Positions 1 through 9,839 are shown, numbered from the stretch's first letter. The stretch: 37,798 nt of DNA from Acetobacteraceae bacterium (GCA_030037665.1 JASHQG010000754.1:1-37798), one strand, 5' to 3'. Numbers and translations are program-made. The notes: a model not told the origin generated them from the letters alone.

Positions 1-317
1 GAGCCAAGGACCGTCATGTCGAGACCAAACACTTTTCCGCCGTCAACCGGCATCCAGCTGATCGGCCGCGATCTCCCGATGCTCCGGGACGTTTCGGCCG
101 CACCGTCGCCGCCGGCCATCTCACGGCCGCCAAGACGGAAGACGAAGACCTCGGCGCGGTCCGGGCGCCTGGCTGCTGCTGCCCGCATCGAGGCGGCAGC
201 CGCAGGGCCCTCCGGCGGCATGACGACGGCGAGGGGCGGTCCGGGCCGCGTGAGCGCCCCTTCGCGGGGGCGGCCGGCATCCGGAACGTTTGGCGGCAAG
301 CCGGAAATCCCCCGGCT
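1..317 (-). CDS. Partial open frame running off the left edge, unknown product, possibly a degraded gene
   Basis: Reading the minus strand in the frame whose codons have lowest coordinates 3, 6, 9 and so on gives an open stretch ...LPPNVPDAGRPREGALTRPGPPLAVVMPPEG...RAEVFVFRLGGREMAGGDGAAETSRS...SWMPVDGGKVFGLDMTVLG. It is open from a TGA at 318-320 to the window edge. No ATG start lies near its beginning and the frame is not in the ORF list. Confidence 0.3.
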
Positions 318-446
318 TCAGTCCGAGGCGCCATCAAGCAAGCGGGATCGCAGCCGCGGGATCACTATGATTGCTGAGGCGCGCCGGCACACCAAAGAGG
401 CCAGCAGCCGAACCTGTCGAATTTGTCGGCACAAGCCGCTGTGCGC

Positions 447-2801
447 TTACTCCGCGGCCAGCACCTTGCGTGGCGGCGTCTGCACCACCGGCGCCAACTC
501 TGGCGCGTTGAACGACGACGACCGCCGGTCGTTGGACACCCGTCGGTACAGCGTGTCGCGCTGCATCGGCACCCGGCCGATGCCGCTGATCAGCGCTTCC
601 ATCGCCTCAGGCGGATACTCCTGGCCATGCTGGGTGCCGGCGGCGCGCGAGATGCTTTCGTTCATCAGCGTGCCGCCCATGTCGTTAGCGCCGGCGTTCA
701 GGCACATCGCCGCCCCCTCCGGTCCCATCTTCACCCACGAGGTCTGGATGTTGGTGATCAGCGGATGCAGTACCAAGCGCCCGACGGCGTGCATCAGCAC
801 GGCCTCACGCAGCGTTGGTCCTTTGCGTGCCAAGCCGCGCAGATACATAGGCGCTTCCATGTGCACGAAAGGCAGCGGTACGAATTCGGTGAAGCCGCCG
901 GTCTCTGCCTGCAGATCGCGCAGCACCAGCAGATGTCGCGCCCAGTTCAGCGGAGATTCGACGTGGCCGTACATGATCGTGGATGTCGTGCGCAGACCCA
1001 GTGCATGCGCCGCTCGCGCCACTGCGATCCATTGCGCGGTGTTGATCTTGTCCGGGCAGATGATGGCGCGGATCTCGTCGTCGAGGATTTCCGCAGCCGT
1101 CCCTGGCAAGGTTCCGAGACCGGCGGCCCTCAACTCGGCAAGAAACTCCGATAGTGACCGCCCGATCGTCGCCGCGCCCTGCGTCACTTCCAGTGGCGAG
1201 AATGCGTGTATATGCATCCCCGGCACAGCCGCCTTTATCGCCTTGCAGATGCCGATATAGGTCGCGCCGGTGTAGTCGGGGTGGATGCCCCCCTGCAGGC
1301 ACACTTCCGTGGCGCCGCGATCCCAGGCTTCCTGTGCGCGGCGCACGATCTCGTCCCAGTCGAGATCATATGGCGTACCGCGTAGCGCTTCGTGCGTCCT
1401 GCCTTTGGAAAACGCACAGAACTTGCAACGGTAGTAACAGATGTTGGTGTAGTTGATGTTACGGTTCACCACGTAGCGCACAACGTCGCCGCTAACCGCC
1501 TGGCGAAGTTCGTCGGCAGCCGTCGTGACGCGGTGATAGTCGGCGTCGCGTGCTGAGAACAGACGCACGATCTCCGCTTCGTTCAGCCTACGTCCGGCCG
1601 CGGCCTTAGCGATCGTCGCTTCGATCAGTGGATCGACGCTGTCGAGCAGTGCGGGCTTCGGCTGCGGCGCGATCGGGACACCCGGCGCCCAGACATCATC
1701 CCGTGCCCAGCCTTGGCTGTCGGCAAGCTGCCGCACACGGGTTGCGACCGCGGGCGCAAACCAGCGTTCCGGCTGCGCCACGGCGCGGGGGTAGGCCGGC
1801 AGCCGCGCCACCAGGATCTTGCCCATCGCTGCGGTGCGGCGGGCGAGGTCGTCCAGATGCGGCCATGGGGCCTCGGGGTTCACGTGGTCCGGCGTGATCG
1901 GCGACACGCCGCCCCAGTCATCGATGCCTGCCGAGATCAGTTTTTCATAGACGCCGCGTGAAAGATTCGGCGGGGCCTGCACGTGTACGTCGTCCGGCAG
2001 GATCAGTCGCGTAACGGCAACGCTCCAGAGCAGGTCGTCGAGATCCGGATCGGGCGCGCTCGCACGTTTCGTGTTCGGCTTGGCGCGAAAGTTCTGCACG
2101 ATCACTTCGCCGATATGGCCGTGGCGTTCGTGCAATTCACGAATCGCCAGCAGCGATTCCAGACGTTCGGCGCGCGTCTCGCCGATGCCGATCAGGATTC
2201 CTGTGGTGAAAGGCACTGCGAGCTCGCCGGCCAGCGCGATGGTCGCCAGCCGCGCTGCAGGGGCCTTGTCCGGGGAGCCATAATGCACCTGACCCGGTTC
2301 ACACAGCCGCGCACTCGAGGATTCCAGCATCACGCCCATGCTGGCGGAGACCTCGCGCAATGACTCGATCTCGTCCCGCGTCATAACGCCCGGATTAACG
2401 TGCGGCAGCAGGCTGGTCTGCTTCAGCACCAGCGCGCACATCTCACGTAGATAGCTGATGGTGGTTTCGTGTCCGAGGGCGCCAAGCGCTTCGCGCGCGG
2501 CCCGGTAGCGGAGTTCCGGCTTGTCGCCAAGCGTGAATAAGGCCTCAGTACACCCCGCGGCGGCGCCGGCGCGCGCGATGGCAAGCACGTCGTCGGCGGA
2601 TAGATACGCGGGATGACCGGCGCGCGGCCGCTCGGCAAACGTGCAGTAGTGGCACACGTCTCGGCACAGCTTGGTCAGAGGGATGAATACCTTGCGCGAA
2701 TAGGACACCAGCCGCCCGAACGCGGCGTCGCGTTTCGCGGTAGCCTGCGCCATCAGCTCGGGTAGCGGCGCATGTTCCAACCAGGTCCGATCGGTGCTCA
2801 T
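447..2801 (-). CDS. fbiC: Bifunctional FO synthase (7,8-didemethyl-8-hydroxy-5-deazariboflavin synthase), fused CofG/CofH
   Basis: The protein has two radical-SAM CX3CX2C motifs, CRDVCHYC in the N-terminal half and CYYRCKFC in the C-terminal half. CofH-like segments include TEVCLQGGIHPDYTG, PGTAAEILDDEIR and CPDKINTAQW. Start taken at MSTDRTW (ATG 2801-2799), which overlaps the upstream stop. Confidence 0.95.
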   Translation of the reverse strand: MSTDRTWLEHAPLPELMAQATAKRDAAFGRLVSYSRKVFIPLTKLCRDVCHYCTFAERPRAGHPAYLSADDVLAIARAGAAAGCTEALFTLGDKPELRYRAAREALGALGHETTISYLREMCALVLKQTSLLPHVNPGVMTRDEIESLREVSASMGVMLESSSARLCEPGQVHYGSPDKAPAARLATIALAGELAVPFTTGILIGIGETRAERLESLLAIRELHERHGHIGEVIVQNFRAKPNTKRASAPDPDLDDLLWSVAVTRLILPDDVHVQAPPNLSRGVYEKLISAGIDDWGGVSPITPDHVNPEAPWPHLDDLARRTAAMGKILVARLPAYPRAVAQPERWFAPAVATRVRQLADSQGWARDDVWAPGVPIAPQPKPALLDSVDPLIEATIAKAAAGRRLNEAEIVRLFSARDADYHRVTTAADELRQAVSGDVVRYVVNRNINYTNICYYRCKFCAFSKGRTHEALRGTPYDLDWDEIVRRAQEAWDRGATEVCLQGGIHPDYTGATYIGICKAIKAAVPGMHIHAFSPLEVTQGAATIGRSLSEFLAELRAAGLGTLPGTAAEILDDEIRAIICPDKINTAQWIAVARAAHALGLRTTSTIMYGHVESPLNWARHLLVLRDLQAETGGFTEFVPLPFVHMEAPMYLRGLARKGPTLREAVLMHAVGRLVLHPLITNIQTSWVKMGPEGAAMCLNAGANDMGGTLMNESISRAAGTQHGQEYPPEAMEALISGIGRVPMQRDTLYRRVSNDRRSSSFNAPELAPVVQTPPRKVLAAE

Positions 2802-3757
2802 ACCGTGCATATGACCTCTTCGGCGAAACGCTGCATGACCTCGAGCGTCTCCTCGAGCGTCGAGCGTTGCAGGTACAAAATTACGTGCCGCGCCCCGGCC
2901 TCCTCCAGTGCTGCAGCGTCCTCCAGCATGTCAGCACTGCTGCCCGAGAACAACTGCCGGGGGGCCCCGGGGGCGCGCTCGGGGTGGAAAACCGGCGGAC
3001 CGAACCACAAATAGCCGATATCGAGCGACGCCGGATCGCGCCTCGCTTGTTCGGCGGCGCGATGCAGTGTGGCGACTCCGGCCTGCAGGCGGTCCGGTGT
3101 GTCCAGCCGCACGCTCTGATTGTTGGAGACGGGATACCATCCATCGCCAAGCTGCACCGCGCGGCGCATCGCCGCCGCGCTCTCGCCTCCAACCCAAATG
3201 GGCGGGTGTGGCTCCGATGCAGGCTTCGGCGCGAATACCACGTTGTCGAAATTCGTGTACTTTCCGCGAAACGCCGGGCGCTGCTGTGTCCACAGCGCTT
3301 TCCACGCGCGCACATATTCGTCGGTGACGGCGCCGCGATCCTCGAAAGGAGGGGTCCCGAGCGCTGCAAATTCCTCGCGCATCCAACCGGAGCCGACGCC
3401 CGCAATAACACGTCCGCCAGACAGCACGTCGGCGGTCAGCAACAGTTTGGCGGCGAGTACGGCGGGACGATACGGGACGACGACCACAGAAGTCAGCAAT
3501 TTGATGCGCTGCGTGCAGCCGGCAAGGAAGGCGAGCGTGGCGATCGCATCGAAACACTCACCGGTGGCCCATCCAGGCCATACACCATCGGTGGTGTAGG
3601 CATAGCGATCGCCGTGCTTCGGCGGTACCACCAGATGATCGGCAACGCCAAGATACGCGTAGCCCAGCGCCTCGGCGCGCTGCGCAATCGTCACGACGTT
3701 CTCGCGTGCGACGAAGCAGCCGCGCGTGCCCAGATGAATGCCGAAATCCATTGACAC
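2798..3757 (-). CDS. LLM-class (luciferase-like) oxidoreductase, probably F420-dependent
   Basis: Luciferase-like TIM-barrel motifs: LGYAYLGVADHLVVP, LLTSVVVVPYRPAVLAAKLL, GGRVIAGVGSGWMREEFAALG, PPIWVGGESAAAMRRAV. It overlaps fbiC by ATGA. Confidence 0.9.
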   Translation of the reverse strand: MSMDFGIHLGTRGCFVARENVVTIAQRAEALGYAYLGVADHLVVPPKHGDRYAYTTDGVWPGWATGECFDAIATLAFLAGCTQRIKLLTSVVVVPYRPAVLAAKLLLTADVLSGGRVIAGVGSGWMREEFAALGTPPFEDRGAVTDEYVRAWKALWTQQRPAFRGKYTNFDNVVFAPKPASEPHPPIWVGGESAAAMRRAVQLGDGWYPVSNNQSVRLDTPDRLQAGVATLHRAAEQARRDPASLDIGYLWFGPPVFHPERAPGAPRQLFSGSSADMLEDAAALEEAGARHVILYLQRSTLEETLEVMQRFAEEVICTV

Positions 3758-3827
3758 CCCCGATTGCGCCGGTCCACGGCATCGTGTGCTATCGGCTCAG
3801 GCAGAGCAATTCAAGCAGGAGGAACAA

Positions 3828-4784
3828 ATGCAGATCGGATGCAGCGCGCCCACGAGCGGCCCACTGATCGAACCCGACAGCTTGCTGCGTATTGCCACCG
3901 AGGCCGAGATGCTGGGCTTCGACTATGTCACGGTCAGCGACCATATCATGATACCCACCAGCATCGCGTCGCGTTATCCGTATTCCGAGTCGGGCGAGTT
4001 TCCCTCCGGTGCCGCCGCGCCGCGACTGGAGCAACTGACGGCGGCGACGTTTATCGCGGCTGCGACCTCGAAGCTGCGCATCGTCACCTCGGTGATGGTG
4101 GTGCCGCACCGGCCGGCGGTGCTGACGGCGAAGATCCTGGCGACGCTTGATTACCTGTCAAAAGGCCGCCTGACCCTGGGAATCGGTGCCGGCTGGTGCA
4201 AAGAGGAATTTGAGGCCATCGGTGCACCGCCGTTCGATGACCGCGGCCACGTCACCGACGAATGGATGATGGTCTGCAAGGAGCTCTGGAGCAGCGAGAA
4301 GCCGAAGTTTGACGGTAAATATGTCAAGTTTTCAGACGTCCTCTTTCCGCCGAAGCCGGTGCAGAAGTCCATCCCGATCTGGATCGGCGGTGAAAGTGGC
4401 CCGGCAATGCGTCGCACGGCGAAATATGGCGACGCCTGGTATCCGATCGGCACCAATCCACAATTCCCGATGGACACGCTCACCCGTTACAAAGCGGGTG
4501 TTGCGAAACTACGCGCCATGGCAGAGAAGGCGGACCGCAAAGCGTCGGACGTCACGTTGGCGTATCGGGTCTCCTCGAACCCCGACGCTCAGCCCAAGGG
4601 CACGGTCGATGGGGAGCGTAAACTCTTCACCGGTAGCGCGGCCGATTATGCCGGCGATATCCGTACGTTGTCGGAAGTTGGCGTCACCGCGTTCGACTTC
4701 GGTATGTTCGGCCCGACTCTGGCGGCCACGATCGACAACATGCGCCGCTTCCGCGACGAGGTGGCGGCAAAGGTGCGCTCGTAA
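3828..4784 (+). CDS. LLM-class oxidoreductase, probably F420-dependent
   Basis: MQIGCSAPTSGPLIEPDSLL...GFDYVTVSDHIMIP...GRLTLGIGAGWCKEEFEAIG...IPIWIGGESGPAMRR. AGGAGG-type SD just upstream of ATG 3828, which is preferred over the longer ORF start at 3738. Confidence 0.9.
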   Translation: MQIGCSAPTSGPLIEPDSLLRIATEAEMLGFDYVTVSDHIMIPTSIASRYPYSESGEFPSGAAAPRLEQLTAATFIAAATSKLRIVTSVMVVPHRPAVLTAKILATLDYLSKGRLTLGIGAGWCKEEFEAIGAPPFDDRGHVTDEWMMVCKELWSSEKPKFDGKYVKFSDVLFPPKPVQKSIPIWIGGESGPAMRRTAKYGDAWYPIGTNPQFPMDTLTRYKAGVAKLRAMAEKADRKASDVTLAYRVSSNPDAQPKGTVDGERKLFTGSAADYAGDIRTLSEVGVTAFDFGMFGPTLAATIDNMRRFRDEVAAKVRS

Positions 4785-4896
4785 CGTCCCTGCCGGTTGT
4801 GAAAGGCGGTAGGGGAGGGCGCCACCGTGCGGCACGCTGCGTTGTCCTCTGACGCCTCTCACGCAGCGGGATGGGAAGTGCGGAGGGAGAACGCCC

Positions 4897-5853
4897 ATGC
4901 AGTTCGGCTTCAACGCCCCAACATCAGGCCCCATGATCGATCCCGACAGCCTGGTGCAGATCATCGCCGAAGGCGAAGCACTCGGGTTCGACTATGTGAC
5001 GGTCAGCGACCACATCATGGTGCCGCGAAACCTGGGGTCGAAATATCCCTACACCGACACGGGCGAGTTTCCGGCCGGTCCGACCGCGCCCTGGCTCGAG
5101 CAACTCGCCACGACCGCGTTCATCGCGGGGATCACGCAGAAGCTGCGGTTCGTCATGTCGGTCATGGTGGTACCGTACCGGCCGGCCGTGCTGACCGCGA
5201 AGATTCTCGCTACCATCGATCATCTGTCCAAAGGCCGCCTGACTCTCGGCATCGGTGTCGGCTGGTGCCGTGAGGAATTCGACGCCATCAACGCTGCGCC
5301 GTTCGACGACCGCGGCCACGTCACCGACGAATGGATGGCGGTCTGCAAGGAACTGTGGACCGCCGGCGAACCGCGGTTCGAAGGCAAATACGTTAACTTC
5401 GCCGACGTGGTGTTCGCGCCGAAACCACCACAGCAGCCGATCCCGATCTGGGTTGGCGGCGAGAGCGGCCCGGCTCTGCGACGCACCGTCCGTTATGCCG
5501 ACTGCTGGTATCCCGTCGGCACCAATCCGCACCTGCCGATGAACACGGTCGAGCGATTCAGAACGGGTATGGCGAGGCTGCGCGAGGTGGCGGAGAAAGC
5601 TGGCCGCGATCCATCCTCCATAGCCGTTGCCCTCCGCGTTCTGGCAGGCCCGAGCGAAGTGCGACCTCGCCGCAGCATCGACGGCGCGGGCGAAATGTTT
5701 ACCGGCGGCGCAGCCCATTACGCCGACGACATCCGTGCGTTGAAGGACCTCGGCGTTGCTGCAGTCGATGTGCGACTGTTCGGGTCGACCATCAGCGCGA
5801 CGATCGACAATATGCGCCGCTTCCGCGACGACGTCATAGCGAAGGTCCGTTAG
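4897..5853 (+). CDS. LLM-class oxidoreductase, probably F420-dependent, tandem paralogue of the preceding gene
   Basis: MQFGFNAPTSGPMIDPDSLVQI...GFDYVTVSDHIMVP...GRLTLGIGVGWCREEFDAIN...IPIWVGGESGPALRR. Collinear with the 3828-4784 product over its full length. GGAGGGAG SD. Confidence 0.92.
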   Translation: MQFGFNAPTSGPMIDPDSLVQIIAEGEALGFDYVTVSDHIMVPRNLGSKYPYTDTGEFPAGPTAPWLEQLATTAFIAGITQKLRFVMSVMVVPYRPAVLTAKILATIDHLSKGRLTLGIGVGWCREEFDAINAAPFDDRGHVTDEWMAVCKELWTAGEPRFEGKYVNFADVVFAPKPPQQPIPIWVGGESGPALRRTVRYADCWYPVGTNPHLPMNTVERFRTGMARLREVAEKAGRDPSSIAVALRVLAGPSEVRPRRSIDGAGEMFTGGAAHYADDIRALKDLGVAAVDVRLFGSTISATIDNMRRFRDDVIAKVR

Positions 5854-5868
5854 AAAAGGAAAGACAAC

Positions 5869-6909
5869 ATGCGCCTGGGCATCACTGTTGATATGTCGGG
5901 TTCTGCCCCGAAGTTGAACATGGAGCGCGTGCTGGAAGCGGAGCGCCTGGGCTTCGAACAGGCCTGGACCGGTGAGGCCTATGGTACCGACGCCGTCACA
6001 CCCGCGACCTGGATGCTCGCGCGCACCACGCGGCTGAAAGTTGGCACCGGGATCATGCAAATTCCCGCACGGACGCCGGCCTGCGCCGCGATGACAGCGA
6101 TGACGCTACAGCACATGTCTGGCGGGCGCTTTCTCTGCGGCCTGGGCGTATCTGGCCCTCAGGTCATCGAAGGCTGACATGGCGTGCGTTTCGGCAAGCC
6201 GATGACACGAACGAAGGAATACATTGCGATCATCAAGCAGATTCTGGAACGCAAGGCGCCGCTGAGCTTCAAAGGCGAGGAATACGAAATCCCCTACTCC
6301 GGACCTGCAGCGACGGGCCTGGGCAAGCCTCTCCGCAGCATCACCCACGGTGATCCGTCGCTGCGGTTCTATTTGGCGTCCATCACGCCGGCCGGTTTGC
6401 GGACCGCCGGTGAATGCGCCGACGGCGTGTTGCCCATCTTCTATTCACCAAGTCAGCCGCGAATTGTCTCCGATCCCCTGCTGGACGGCATGAAGAAAGC
6501 TGGTCGCCCTGTCACACTGGAGAATTTCGATGTCGCGCCGTACGTGCGTGCCAAGATGGGCCCCGACGTGGCGGCCTGCCGGGACCAGATCCGGCCGGAA
6601 CTCGCATTGTATATCGGCGGGATGGGCGCGCGGACAAAGAATTACTACAACGACGTGGCGATCAAGCTGGGCTACGAGGGTGAGGCCAGGACCATTCAGG
6701 ACCTGTATCTCGACGGCAAAAAGAACGAGGCTGCCACTGCCGTGCCTGACAAGCTGATCGATGAAATTTCACTGGTAGGGCCCGCGGAAAGGATCAAGGA
6801 CCGGCTTGCCGCCTGGATGGATGTGGCGAATTCCGGAAATCTCGGCACTATGGTCCTGAAGGGCGCCAACGTCGATGTGATGCGTGTGGTAGCAGAGACG
6901 GTGCTCTAG
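5869..6909 (+). pseudogene. LLM-class F420-dependent oxidoreductase interrupted by one in-frame TGA (6175-6177)
   Basis: The ORFs 5869-6177 and 6184-6909 are in the same frame. The joined product reads ...[14 protein letters not shown][TGA]HGVRFGKPMTRTKEYIAIIKQIL..., a continuous LLM protein with no other stop. Confidence 0.85.
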
Positions 6910-6956
6910 GCGATGAGCAGCCGCCTGTTCCGCATTCCTCTCGCCACCGCGCCAAC

Positions 6957-7586
6957 ATGATCCTGATCGGTCAGTACGATTCGCCGTTCGTACGGCGCGT
7001 TGCGGTTGCGCTTCGCCTCTATGAACTGCCGTTCGAGCACCGCCCGTGGTCGACCTTCAGCGACGGAGACCTTATCGCCCAATTCAACCCGTTGCGTCGT
7101 GTGCCCACGCTCGTGTTGGACAATGGCGAGGTGCTGATCGAGAGTGGTGCCATCCTCGATTATCTGGACGAAACGGCAGGGCCGTCGCGCGCGTTGATCG
7201 CGCGTGGTGGCGAGCTTCGTCGGCACGCGCTGAAGGTTTGTGCGCTCGCGACCGGTCTTGCCGACAAGGCCGTCAGTCTGGTCTACGAACAAGTGCTGCA
7301 TCAGACGACATCGGTCCATTGGGTAGAGCGGTGCCAGGCGCAGATTTCCGCCGCAATGAACGTGCTGGAAGCCGATCGTGCGGGCAGGGGCAGTTCCTTT
7401 TGGGCTGGAGATTCTATTGGCCACGCTGATATCGCCGTTGCCTGCGCCTTGCGTTTTATCGGCGACGCGCATGCTGGCCTGTTCGATCCGGGGCGCTGGC
7501 CGGCATTGGCCGCGCATCTTGCGACCTGCGAGCGGCTTCCGGTGTTTCAGGAGATCGCCCAGCCGTTCAATCCACCTCGCCGTTGA
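6957..7586 (+). CDS. Glutathione S-transferase family protein
   Basis: MILIGQYDSPFVRRVAVALRLYELPFEHRPW...FNPLRRVPTLVLDNGEVLIESGAILDYLDE, a typical N-terminal thioredoxin-fold GST domain, with GHADIAVACALRF in the C-terminal domain. Confidence 0.92.
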   Translation: MILIGQYDSPFVRRVAVALRLYELPFEHRPWSTFSDGDLIAQFNPLRRVPTLVLDNGEVLIESGAILDYLDETAGPSRALIARGGELRRHALKVCALATGLADKAVSLVYEQVLHQTTSVHWVERCQAQISAAMNVLEADRAGRGSSFWAGDSIGHADIAVACALRFIGDAHAGLFDPGRWPALAAHLATCERLPVFQEIAQPFNPPRR

Positions 7587-7596
7587 GGTTGTCGTC

Positions 7597-8253
7597 ATGC
7601 CCTCGACATTCAACGCCCACAATGCCGCAGCCTATGAGCAAGCAATGGGGCGCTGGAGCCGGCGCCTCGCTCCATTGCTGATCGGCTTTGTGGGGGTGGC
7701 GGACGGCGAACGCATCCTCGATTTCGGCTGTGGCACCGGCAGTCTGACATTTGCATTGCCACGCGCTGCCAACGTCGCGTCGGTGACCGGAATCGATTTT
7801 GCCCGGCCTTATGTGGAGCATGCGCTCGCCGTTAACACCGATCCGCGCATCACACTTTAGCAGGGTGACGCTTGTGCCATGACGTTCGAGGCGGCGCGCT
7901 TCGACCGCGCTATGGCCATGCTATCATTGCAGTTCATGCCACACCCGGATCATGCAGTGGCGGAGATGCGGCGCGTCGTGCAGCCCGGAGGGCTTGGCAC
8001 GCTCTGGCGTTGTGCTGGCCTCGCGGATGTTGGCGAAACTTCGCCGCTGATCCGGATGGATTACGCGGATTTCAATGATTACTGGCAGCCGATTGCCTCG
8101 GGCAAGGGGTCGCTCGGACAGTATCACGCCTCGCTGGATGCGGCGTCGCAGTCGGGGCTGCGCGAGCGCGTGCGTGCAGCATTTCTGGGTGGTGCCGAGG
8201 ACGGGCCGCGCAGCTTTGCGGCGGTGGCGCTGGCGTGTCGCCGCGTGGTGTGA
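7597..8253 (+). pseudogene. Class I SAM-dependent methyltransferase interrupted by one in-frame TAG (7858-7860)
   Basis: MPSTFNAHNAAAYEQAMGRWSRRLAP...ERILDFGCGTGSLTFALP...DPRITL[TAG]QGDACAMTFEAARFDRAMAMLSLQFMPHPDHAVAEMRRVVQPGG...ACRRVV. Both halves are in one frame and together cover the expected domain. Confidence 0.85.
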
Positions 8254-8550
8254 GATCCACAAAGAATCCGCTGCCATCATGCCCCGAAAATGCGTCGGTT
8301 CTCCGGAGATCTCCCGCCAGGATCGATGCCTCCAGCCGTGCACGGCCAGAGCCCACCATGACGGTCGTCTGTTGTTTGTTCGTTGCCAGGCTTGGTCGCG
8401 CGCAACGCGAGGAGAACTCCGCGCTGAGCGATACCACGGCACTGACACGATATCAGTCCCCTGGCATGAGGATCAGCACCGGGCTGTCCACCCCCCCCCG
8501 CGCGTGGATGGGTCCGGCGATGCCACGTCCGCTGGCAGGCCGCTCGAGGA

Positions 8551-9777
8551 TCAGCCGTGCCACTGCACAATATACAGCCCGGCGTCGTAGTCCGTGAGAT
8601 AGACCAGTCCGTCCTGTGCCGCAAACAGATCCGCGGTGTGGCGAATCTTCGCCCGACCACGCATTGGCTCCATCCAATGCGTAGGTTTCGGCGGGACGAA
8701 GTAGCCGATCTCCTCGGGTCGGTACGGATCGGCTATGTCGAACACCCGCAGTCCGGCGCTCTGCCAGGTGGCGAAAATCGTCGTGGAGGACTGAAAAGAA
8801 CCGGGCCGGTTCTCGTGCAGGTTATGTGGGCCGAACTGGCCGCCGAGCTTCAGATAATCCTGGTCGGACGGAACCGGCATGGTGGCGATGCTGACCGGAT
8901 TGCTCTTGTCGCGGACGTCGAACACCCAGGTGCGCTTGTGCTGGCCTTCGACATCGATGTTCAGCACTGCCTCGTCGGCCACTACCAGCAGGTCGCGGTC
9001 GTGCAGTGGCAGCGCGCTATGCGTGCCGCCGCCATAGGGCGGGCACCAGTTGCGATGCGCGATCAGCTTCGGCGCCGATTTGTCCTTGACGTCCAGAATG
9101 GTCAGCCCGCCGTCGCGCCAGCTGCCATAAGCGACGTCATCAGCGACCACTGCGTGGTGCAGCGCCCAGCGGTTCTTCCAACCCGGCGTCTCGCCGCCAG
9201 CAGCGTGCATGCCGGGTATCCACCAGCGCCCGACTTCGCGCGGGCGCGACGGTTCGTTCATGTCGATAATGATCAGGATGTGGTCGGTGTAACCGTCCAG
9301 CAGTGCCGATGCGTAGGCATAACGTCCGCCGGTCCACCAGATGCGGTGCAGGCCCAGTCCCTCTACCTCCATGAAACCGATGGAGCGCGGATTGGCCGGA
9401 TCGGAAATGTCATAAACCCGCATGCCGGCCGAGAAATCCTCGCCTCGCTTGCCATACCGCGATGAGTCCACCTGATTCGACTGGCTGTAGTATTCCTTCT
9501 GTGACAGCAGAGCCTTCAGATCGAGCTCCTCAATACACAGCAGCAGGTCGTTGGCGGCCTGCAGATGCATGCACCAGGAATTCGGATGGATCGGCGCGAA
9601 GTTCACCGGTCTGGGGTTTCGCGGGTCCCGCACGTCGGTGACCATGACGCCGCGGCTGACCCGCGTGCCGATGTATGCATGACCACGCGAAACCATCACC
9701 TGTACTCCGTCGCCACGTCCGCCCTGGCCGGTGTGGCCGACGAAACGGACATTGCGCGCGCCCTCTGGGACGATCAT
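8551..9777 (-). CDS. LVIVD-repeat beta-propeller-type protein
   Basis: Repeated [AG]x(V/L)D(I/V)xDPxxPxxx units: RGVMVTDVRDPRNPRPV, GMRVYDISDPANPRSIG, GLTILDVKDKSAPKLI, RTWVFDVRDKSNPVSIA, GLRVFDIADPYRPEEIG. Confidence 0.88.
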   Translation of the reverse strand: MIVPEGARNVRFVGHTGQGGRGDGVQVMVSRGHAYIGTRVSRGVMVTDVRDPRNPRPVNFAPIHPNSWCMHLQAANDLLLCIEELDLKALLSQKEYYSQSNQVDSSRYGKRGEDFSAGMRVYDISDPANPRSIGFMEVEGLGLHRIWWTGGRYAYASALLDGYTDHILIIIDMNEPSRPREVGRWWIPGMHAAGGETPGWKNRWALHHAVVADDVAYGSWRDGGLTILDVKDKSAPKLIAHRNWCPPYGGGTHSALPLHDRDLLVVADEAVLNIDVEGQHKRTWVFDVRDKSNPVSIATMPVPSDQDYLKLGGQFGPHNLHENRPGSFQSSTTIFATWQSAGLRVFDIADPYRPEEIGYFVPPKPTHWMEPMRGRAKIRHTADLFAAQDGLVYLTDYDAGLYIVQWHG

Positions 9778-9839
9778 GGCTCTTGCCTCCCTGTGGTTTC
9801 CGTCCTCAGACTACCTCAGGTTGAGAAAGGATGTGAGCC

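Noticed and set aside
16-1260. 414-aa plus-strand ORF over the left end
   Set aside because: Antisense to the clear fbiC gene with Arg/Ser-rich composition. Treated as spurious.
4924-6060. 378-aa minus-strand ORF opposite the LLM genes
   Set aside because: Shadow ORF antisense to strongly recognisable LLM genes.
5869-8253. Stop-codon recoding (selenocysteine, pyrrolysine or a variant code) as the explanation for interrupted genes
   Set aside because: All three stop types are involved, the residues expected are ordinary (probable Trp, Gln, Tyr), and the many intact genes use normal stops. Nonsense mutation or sequence error is simpler.
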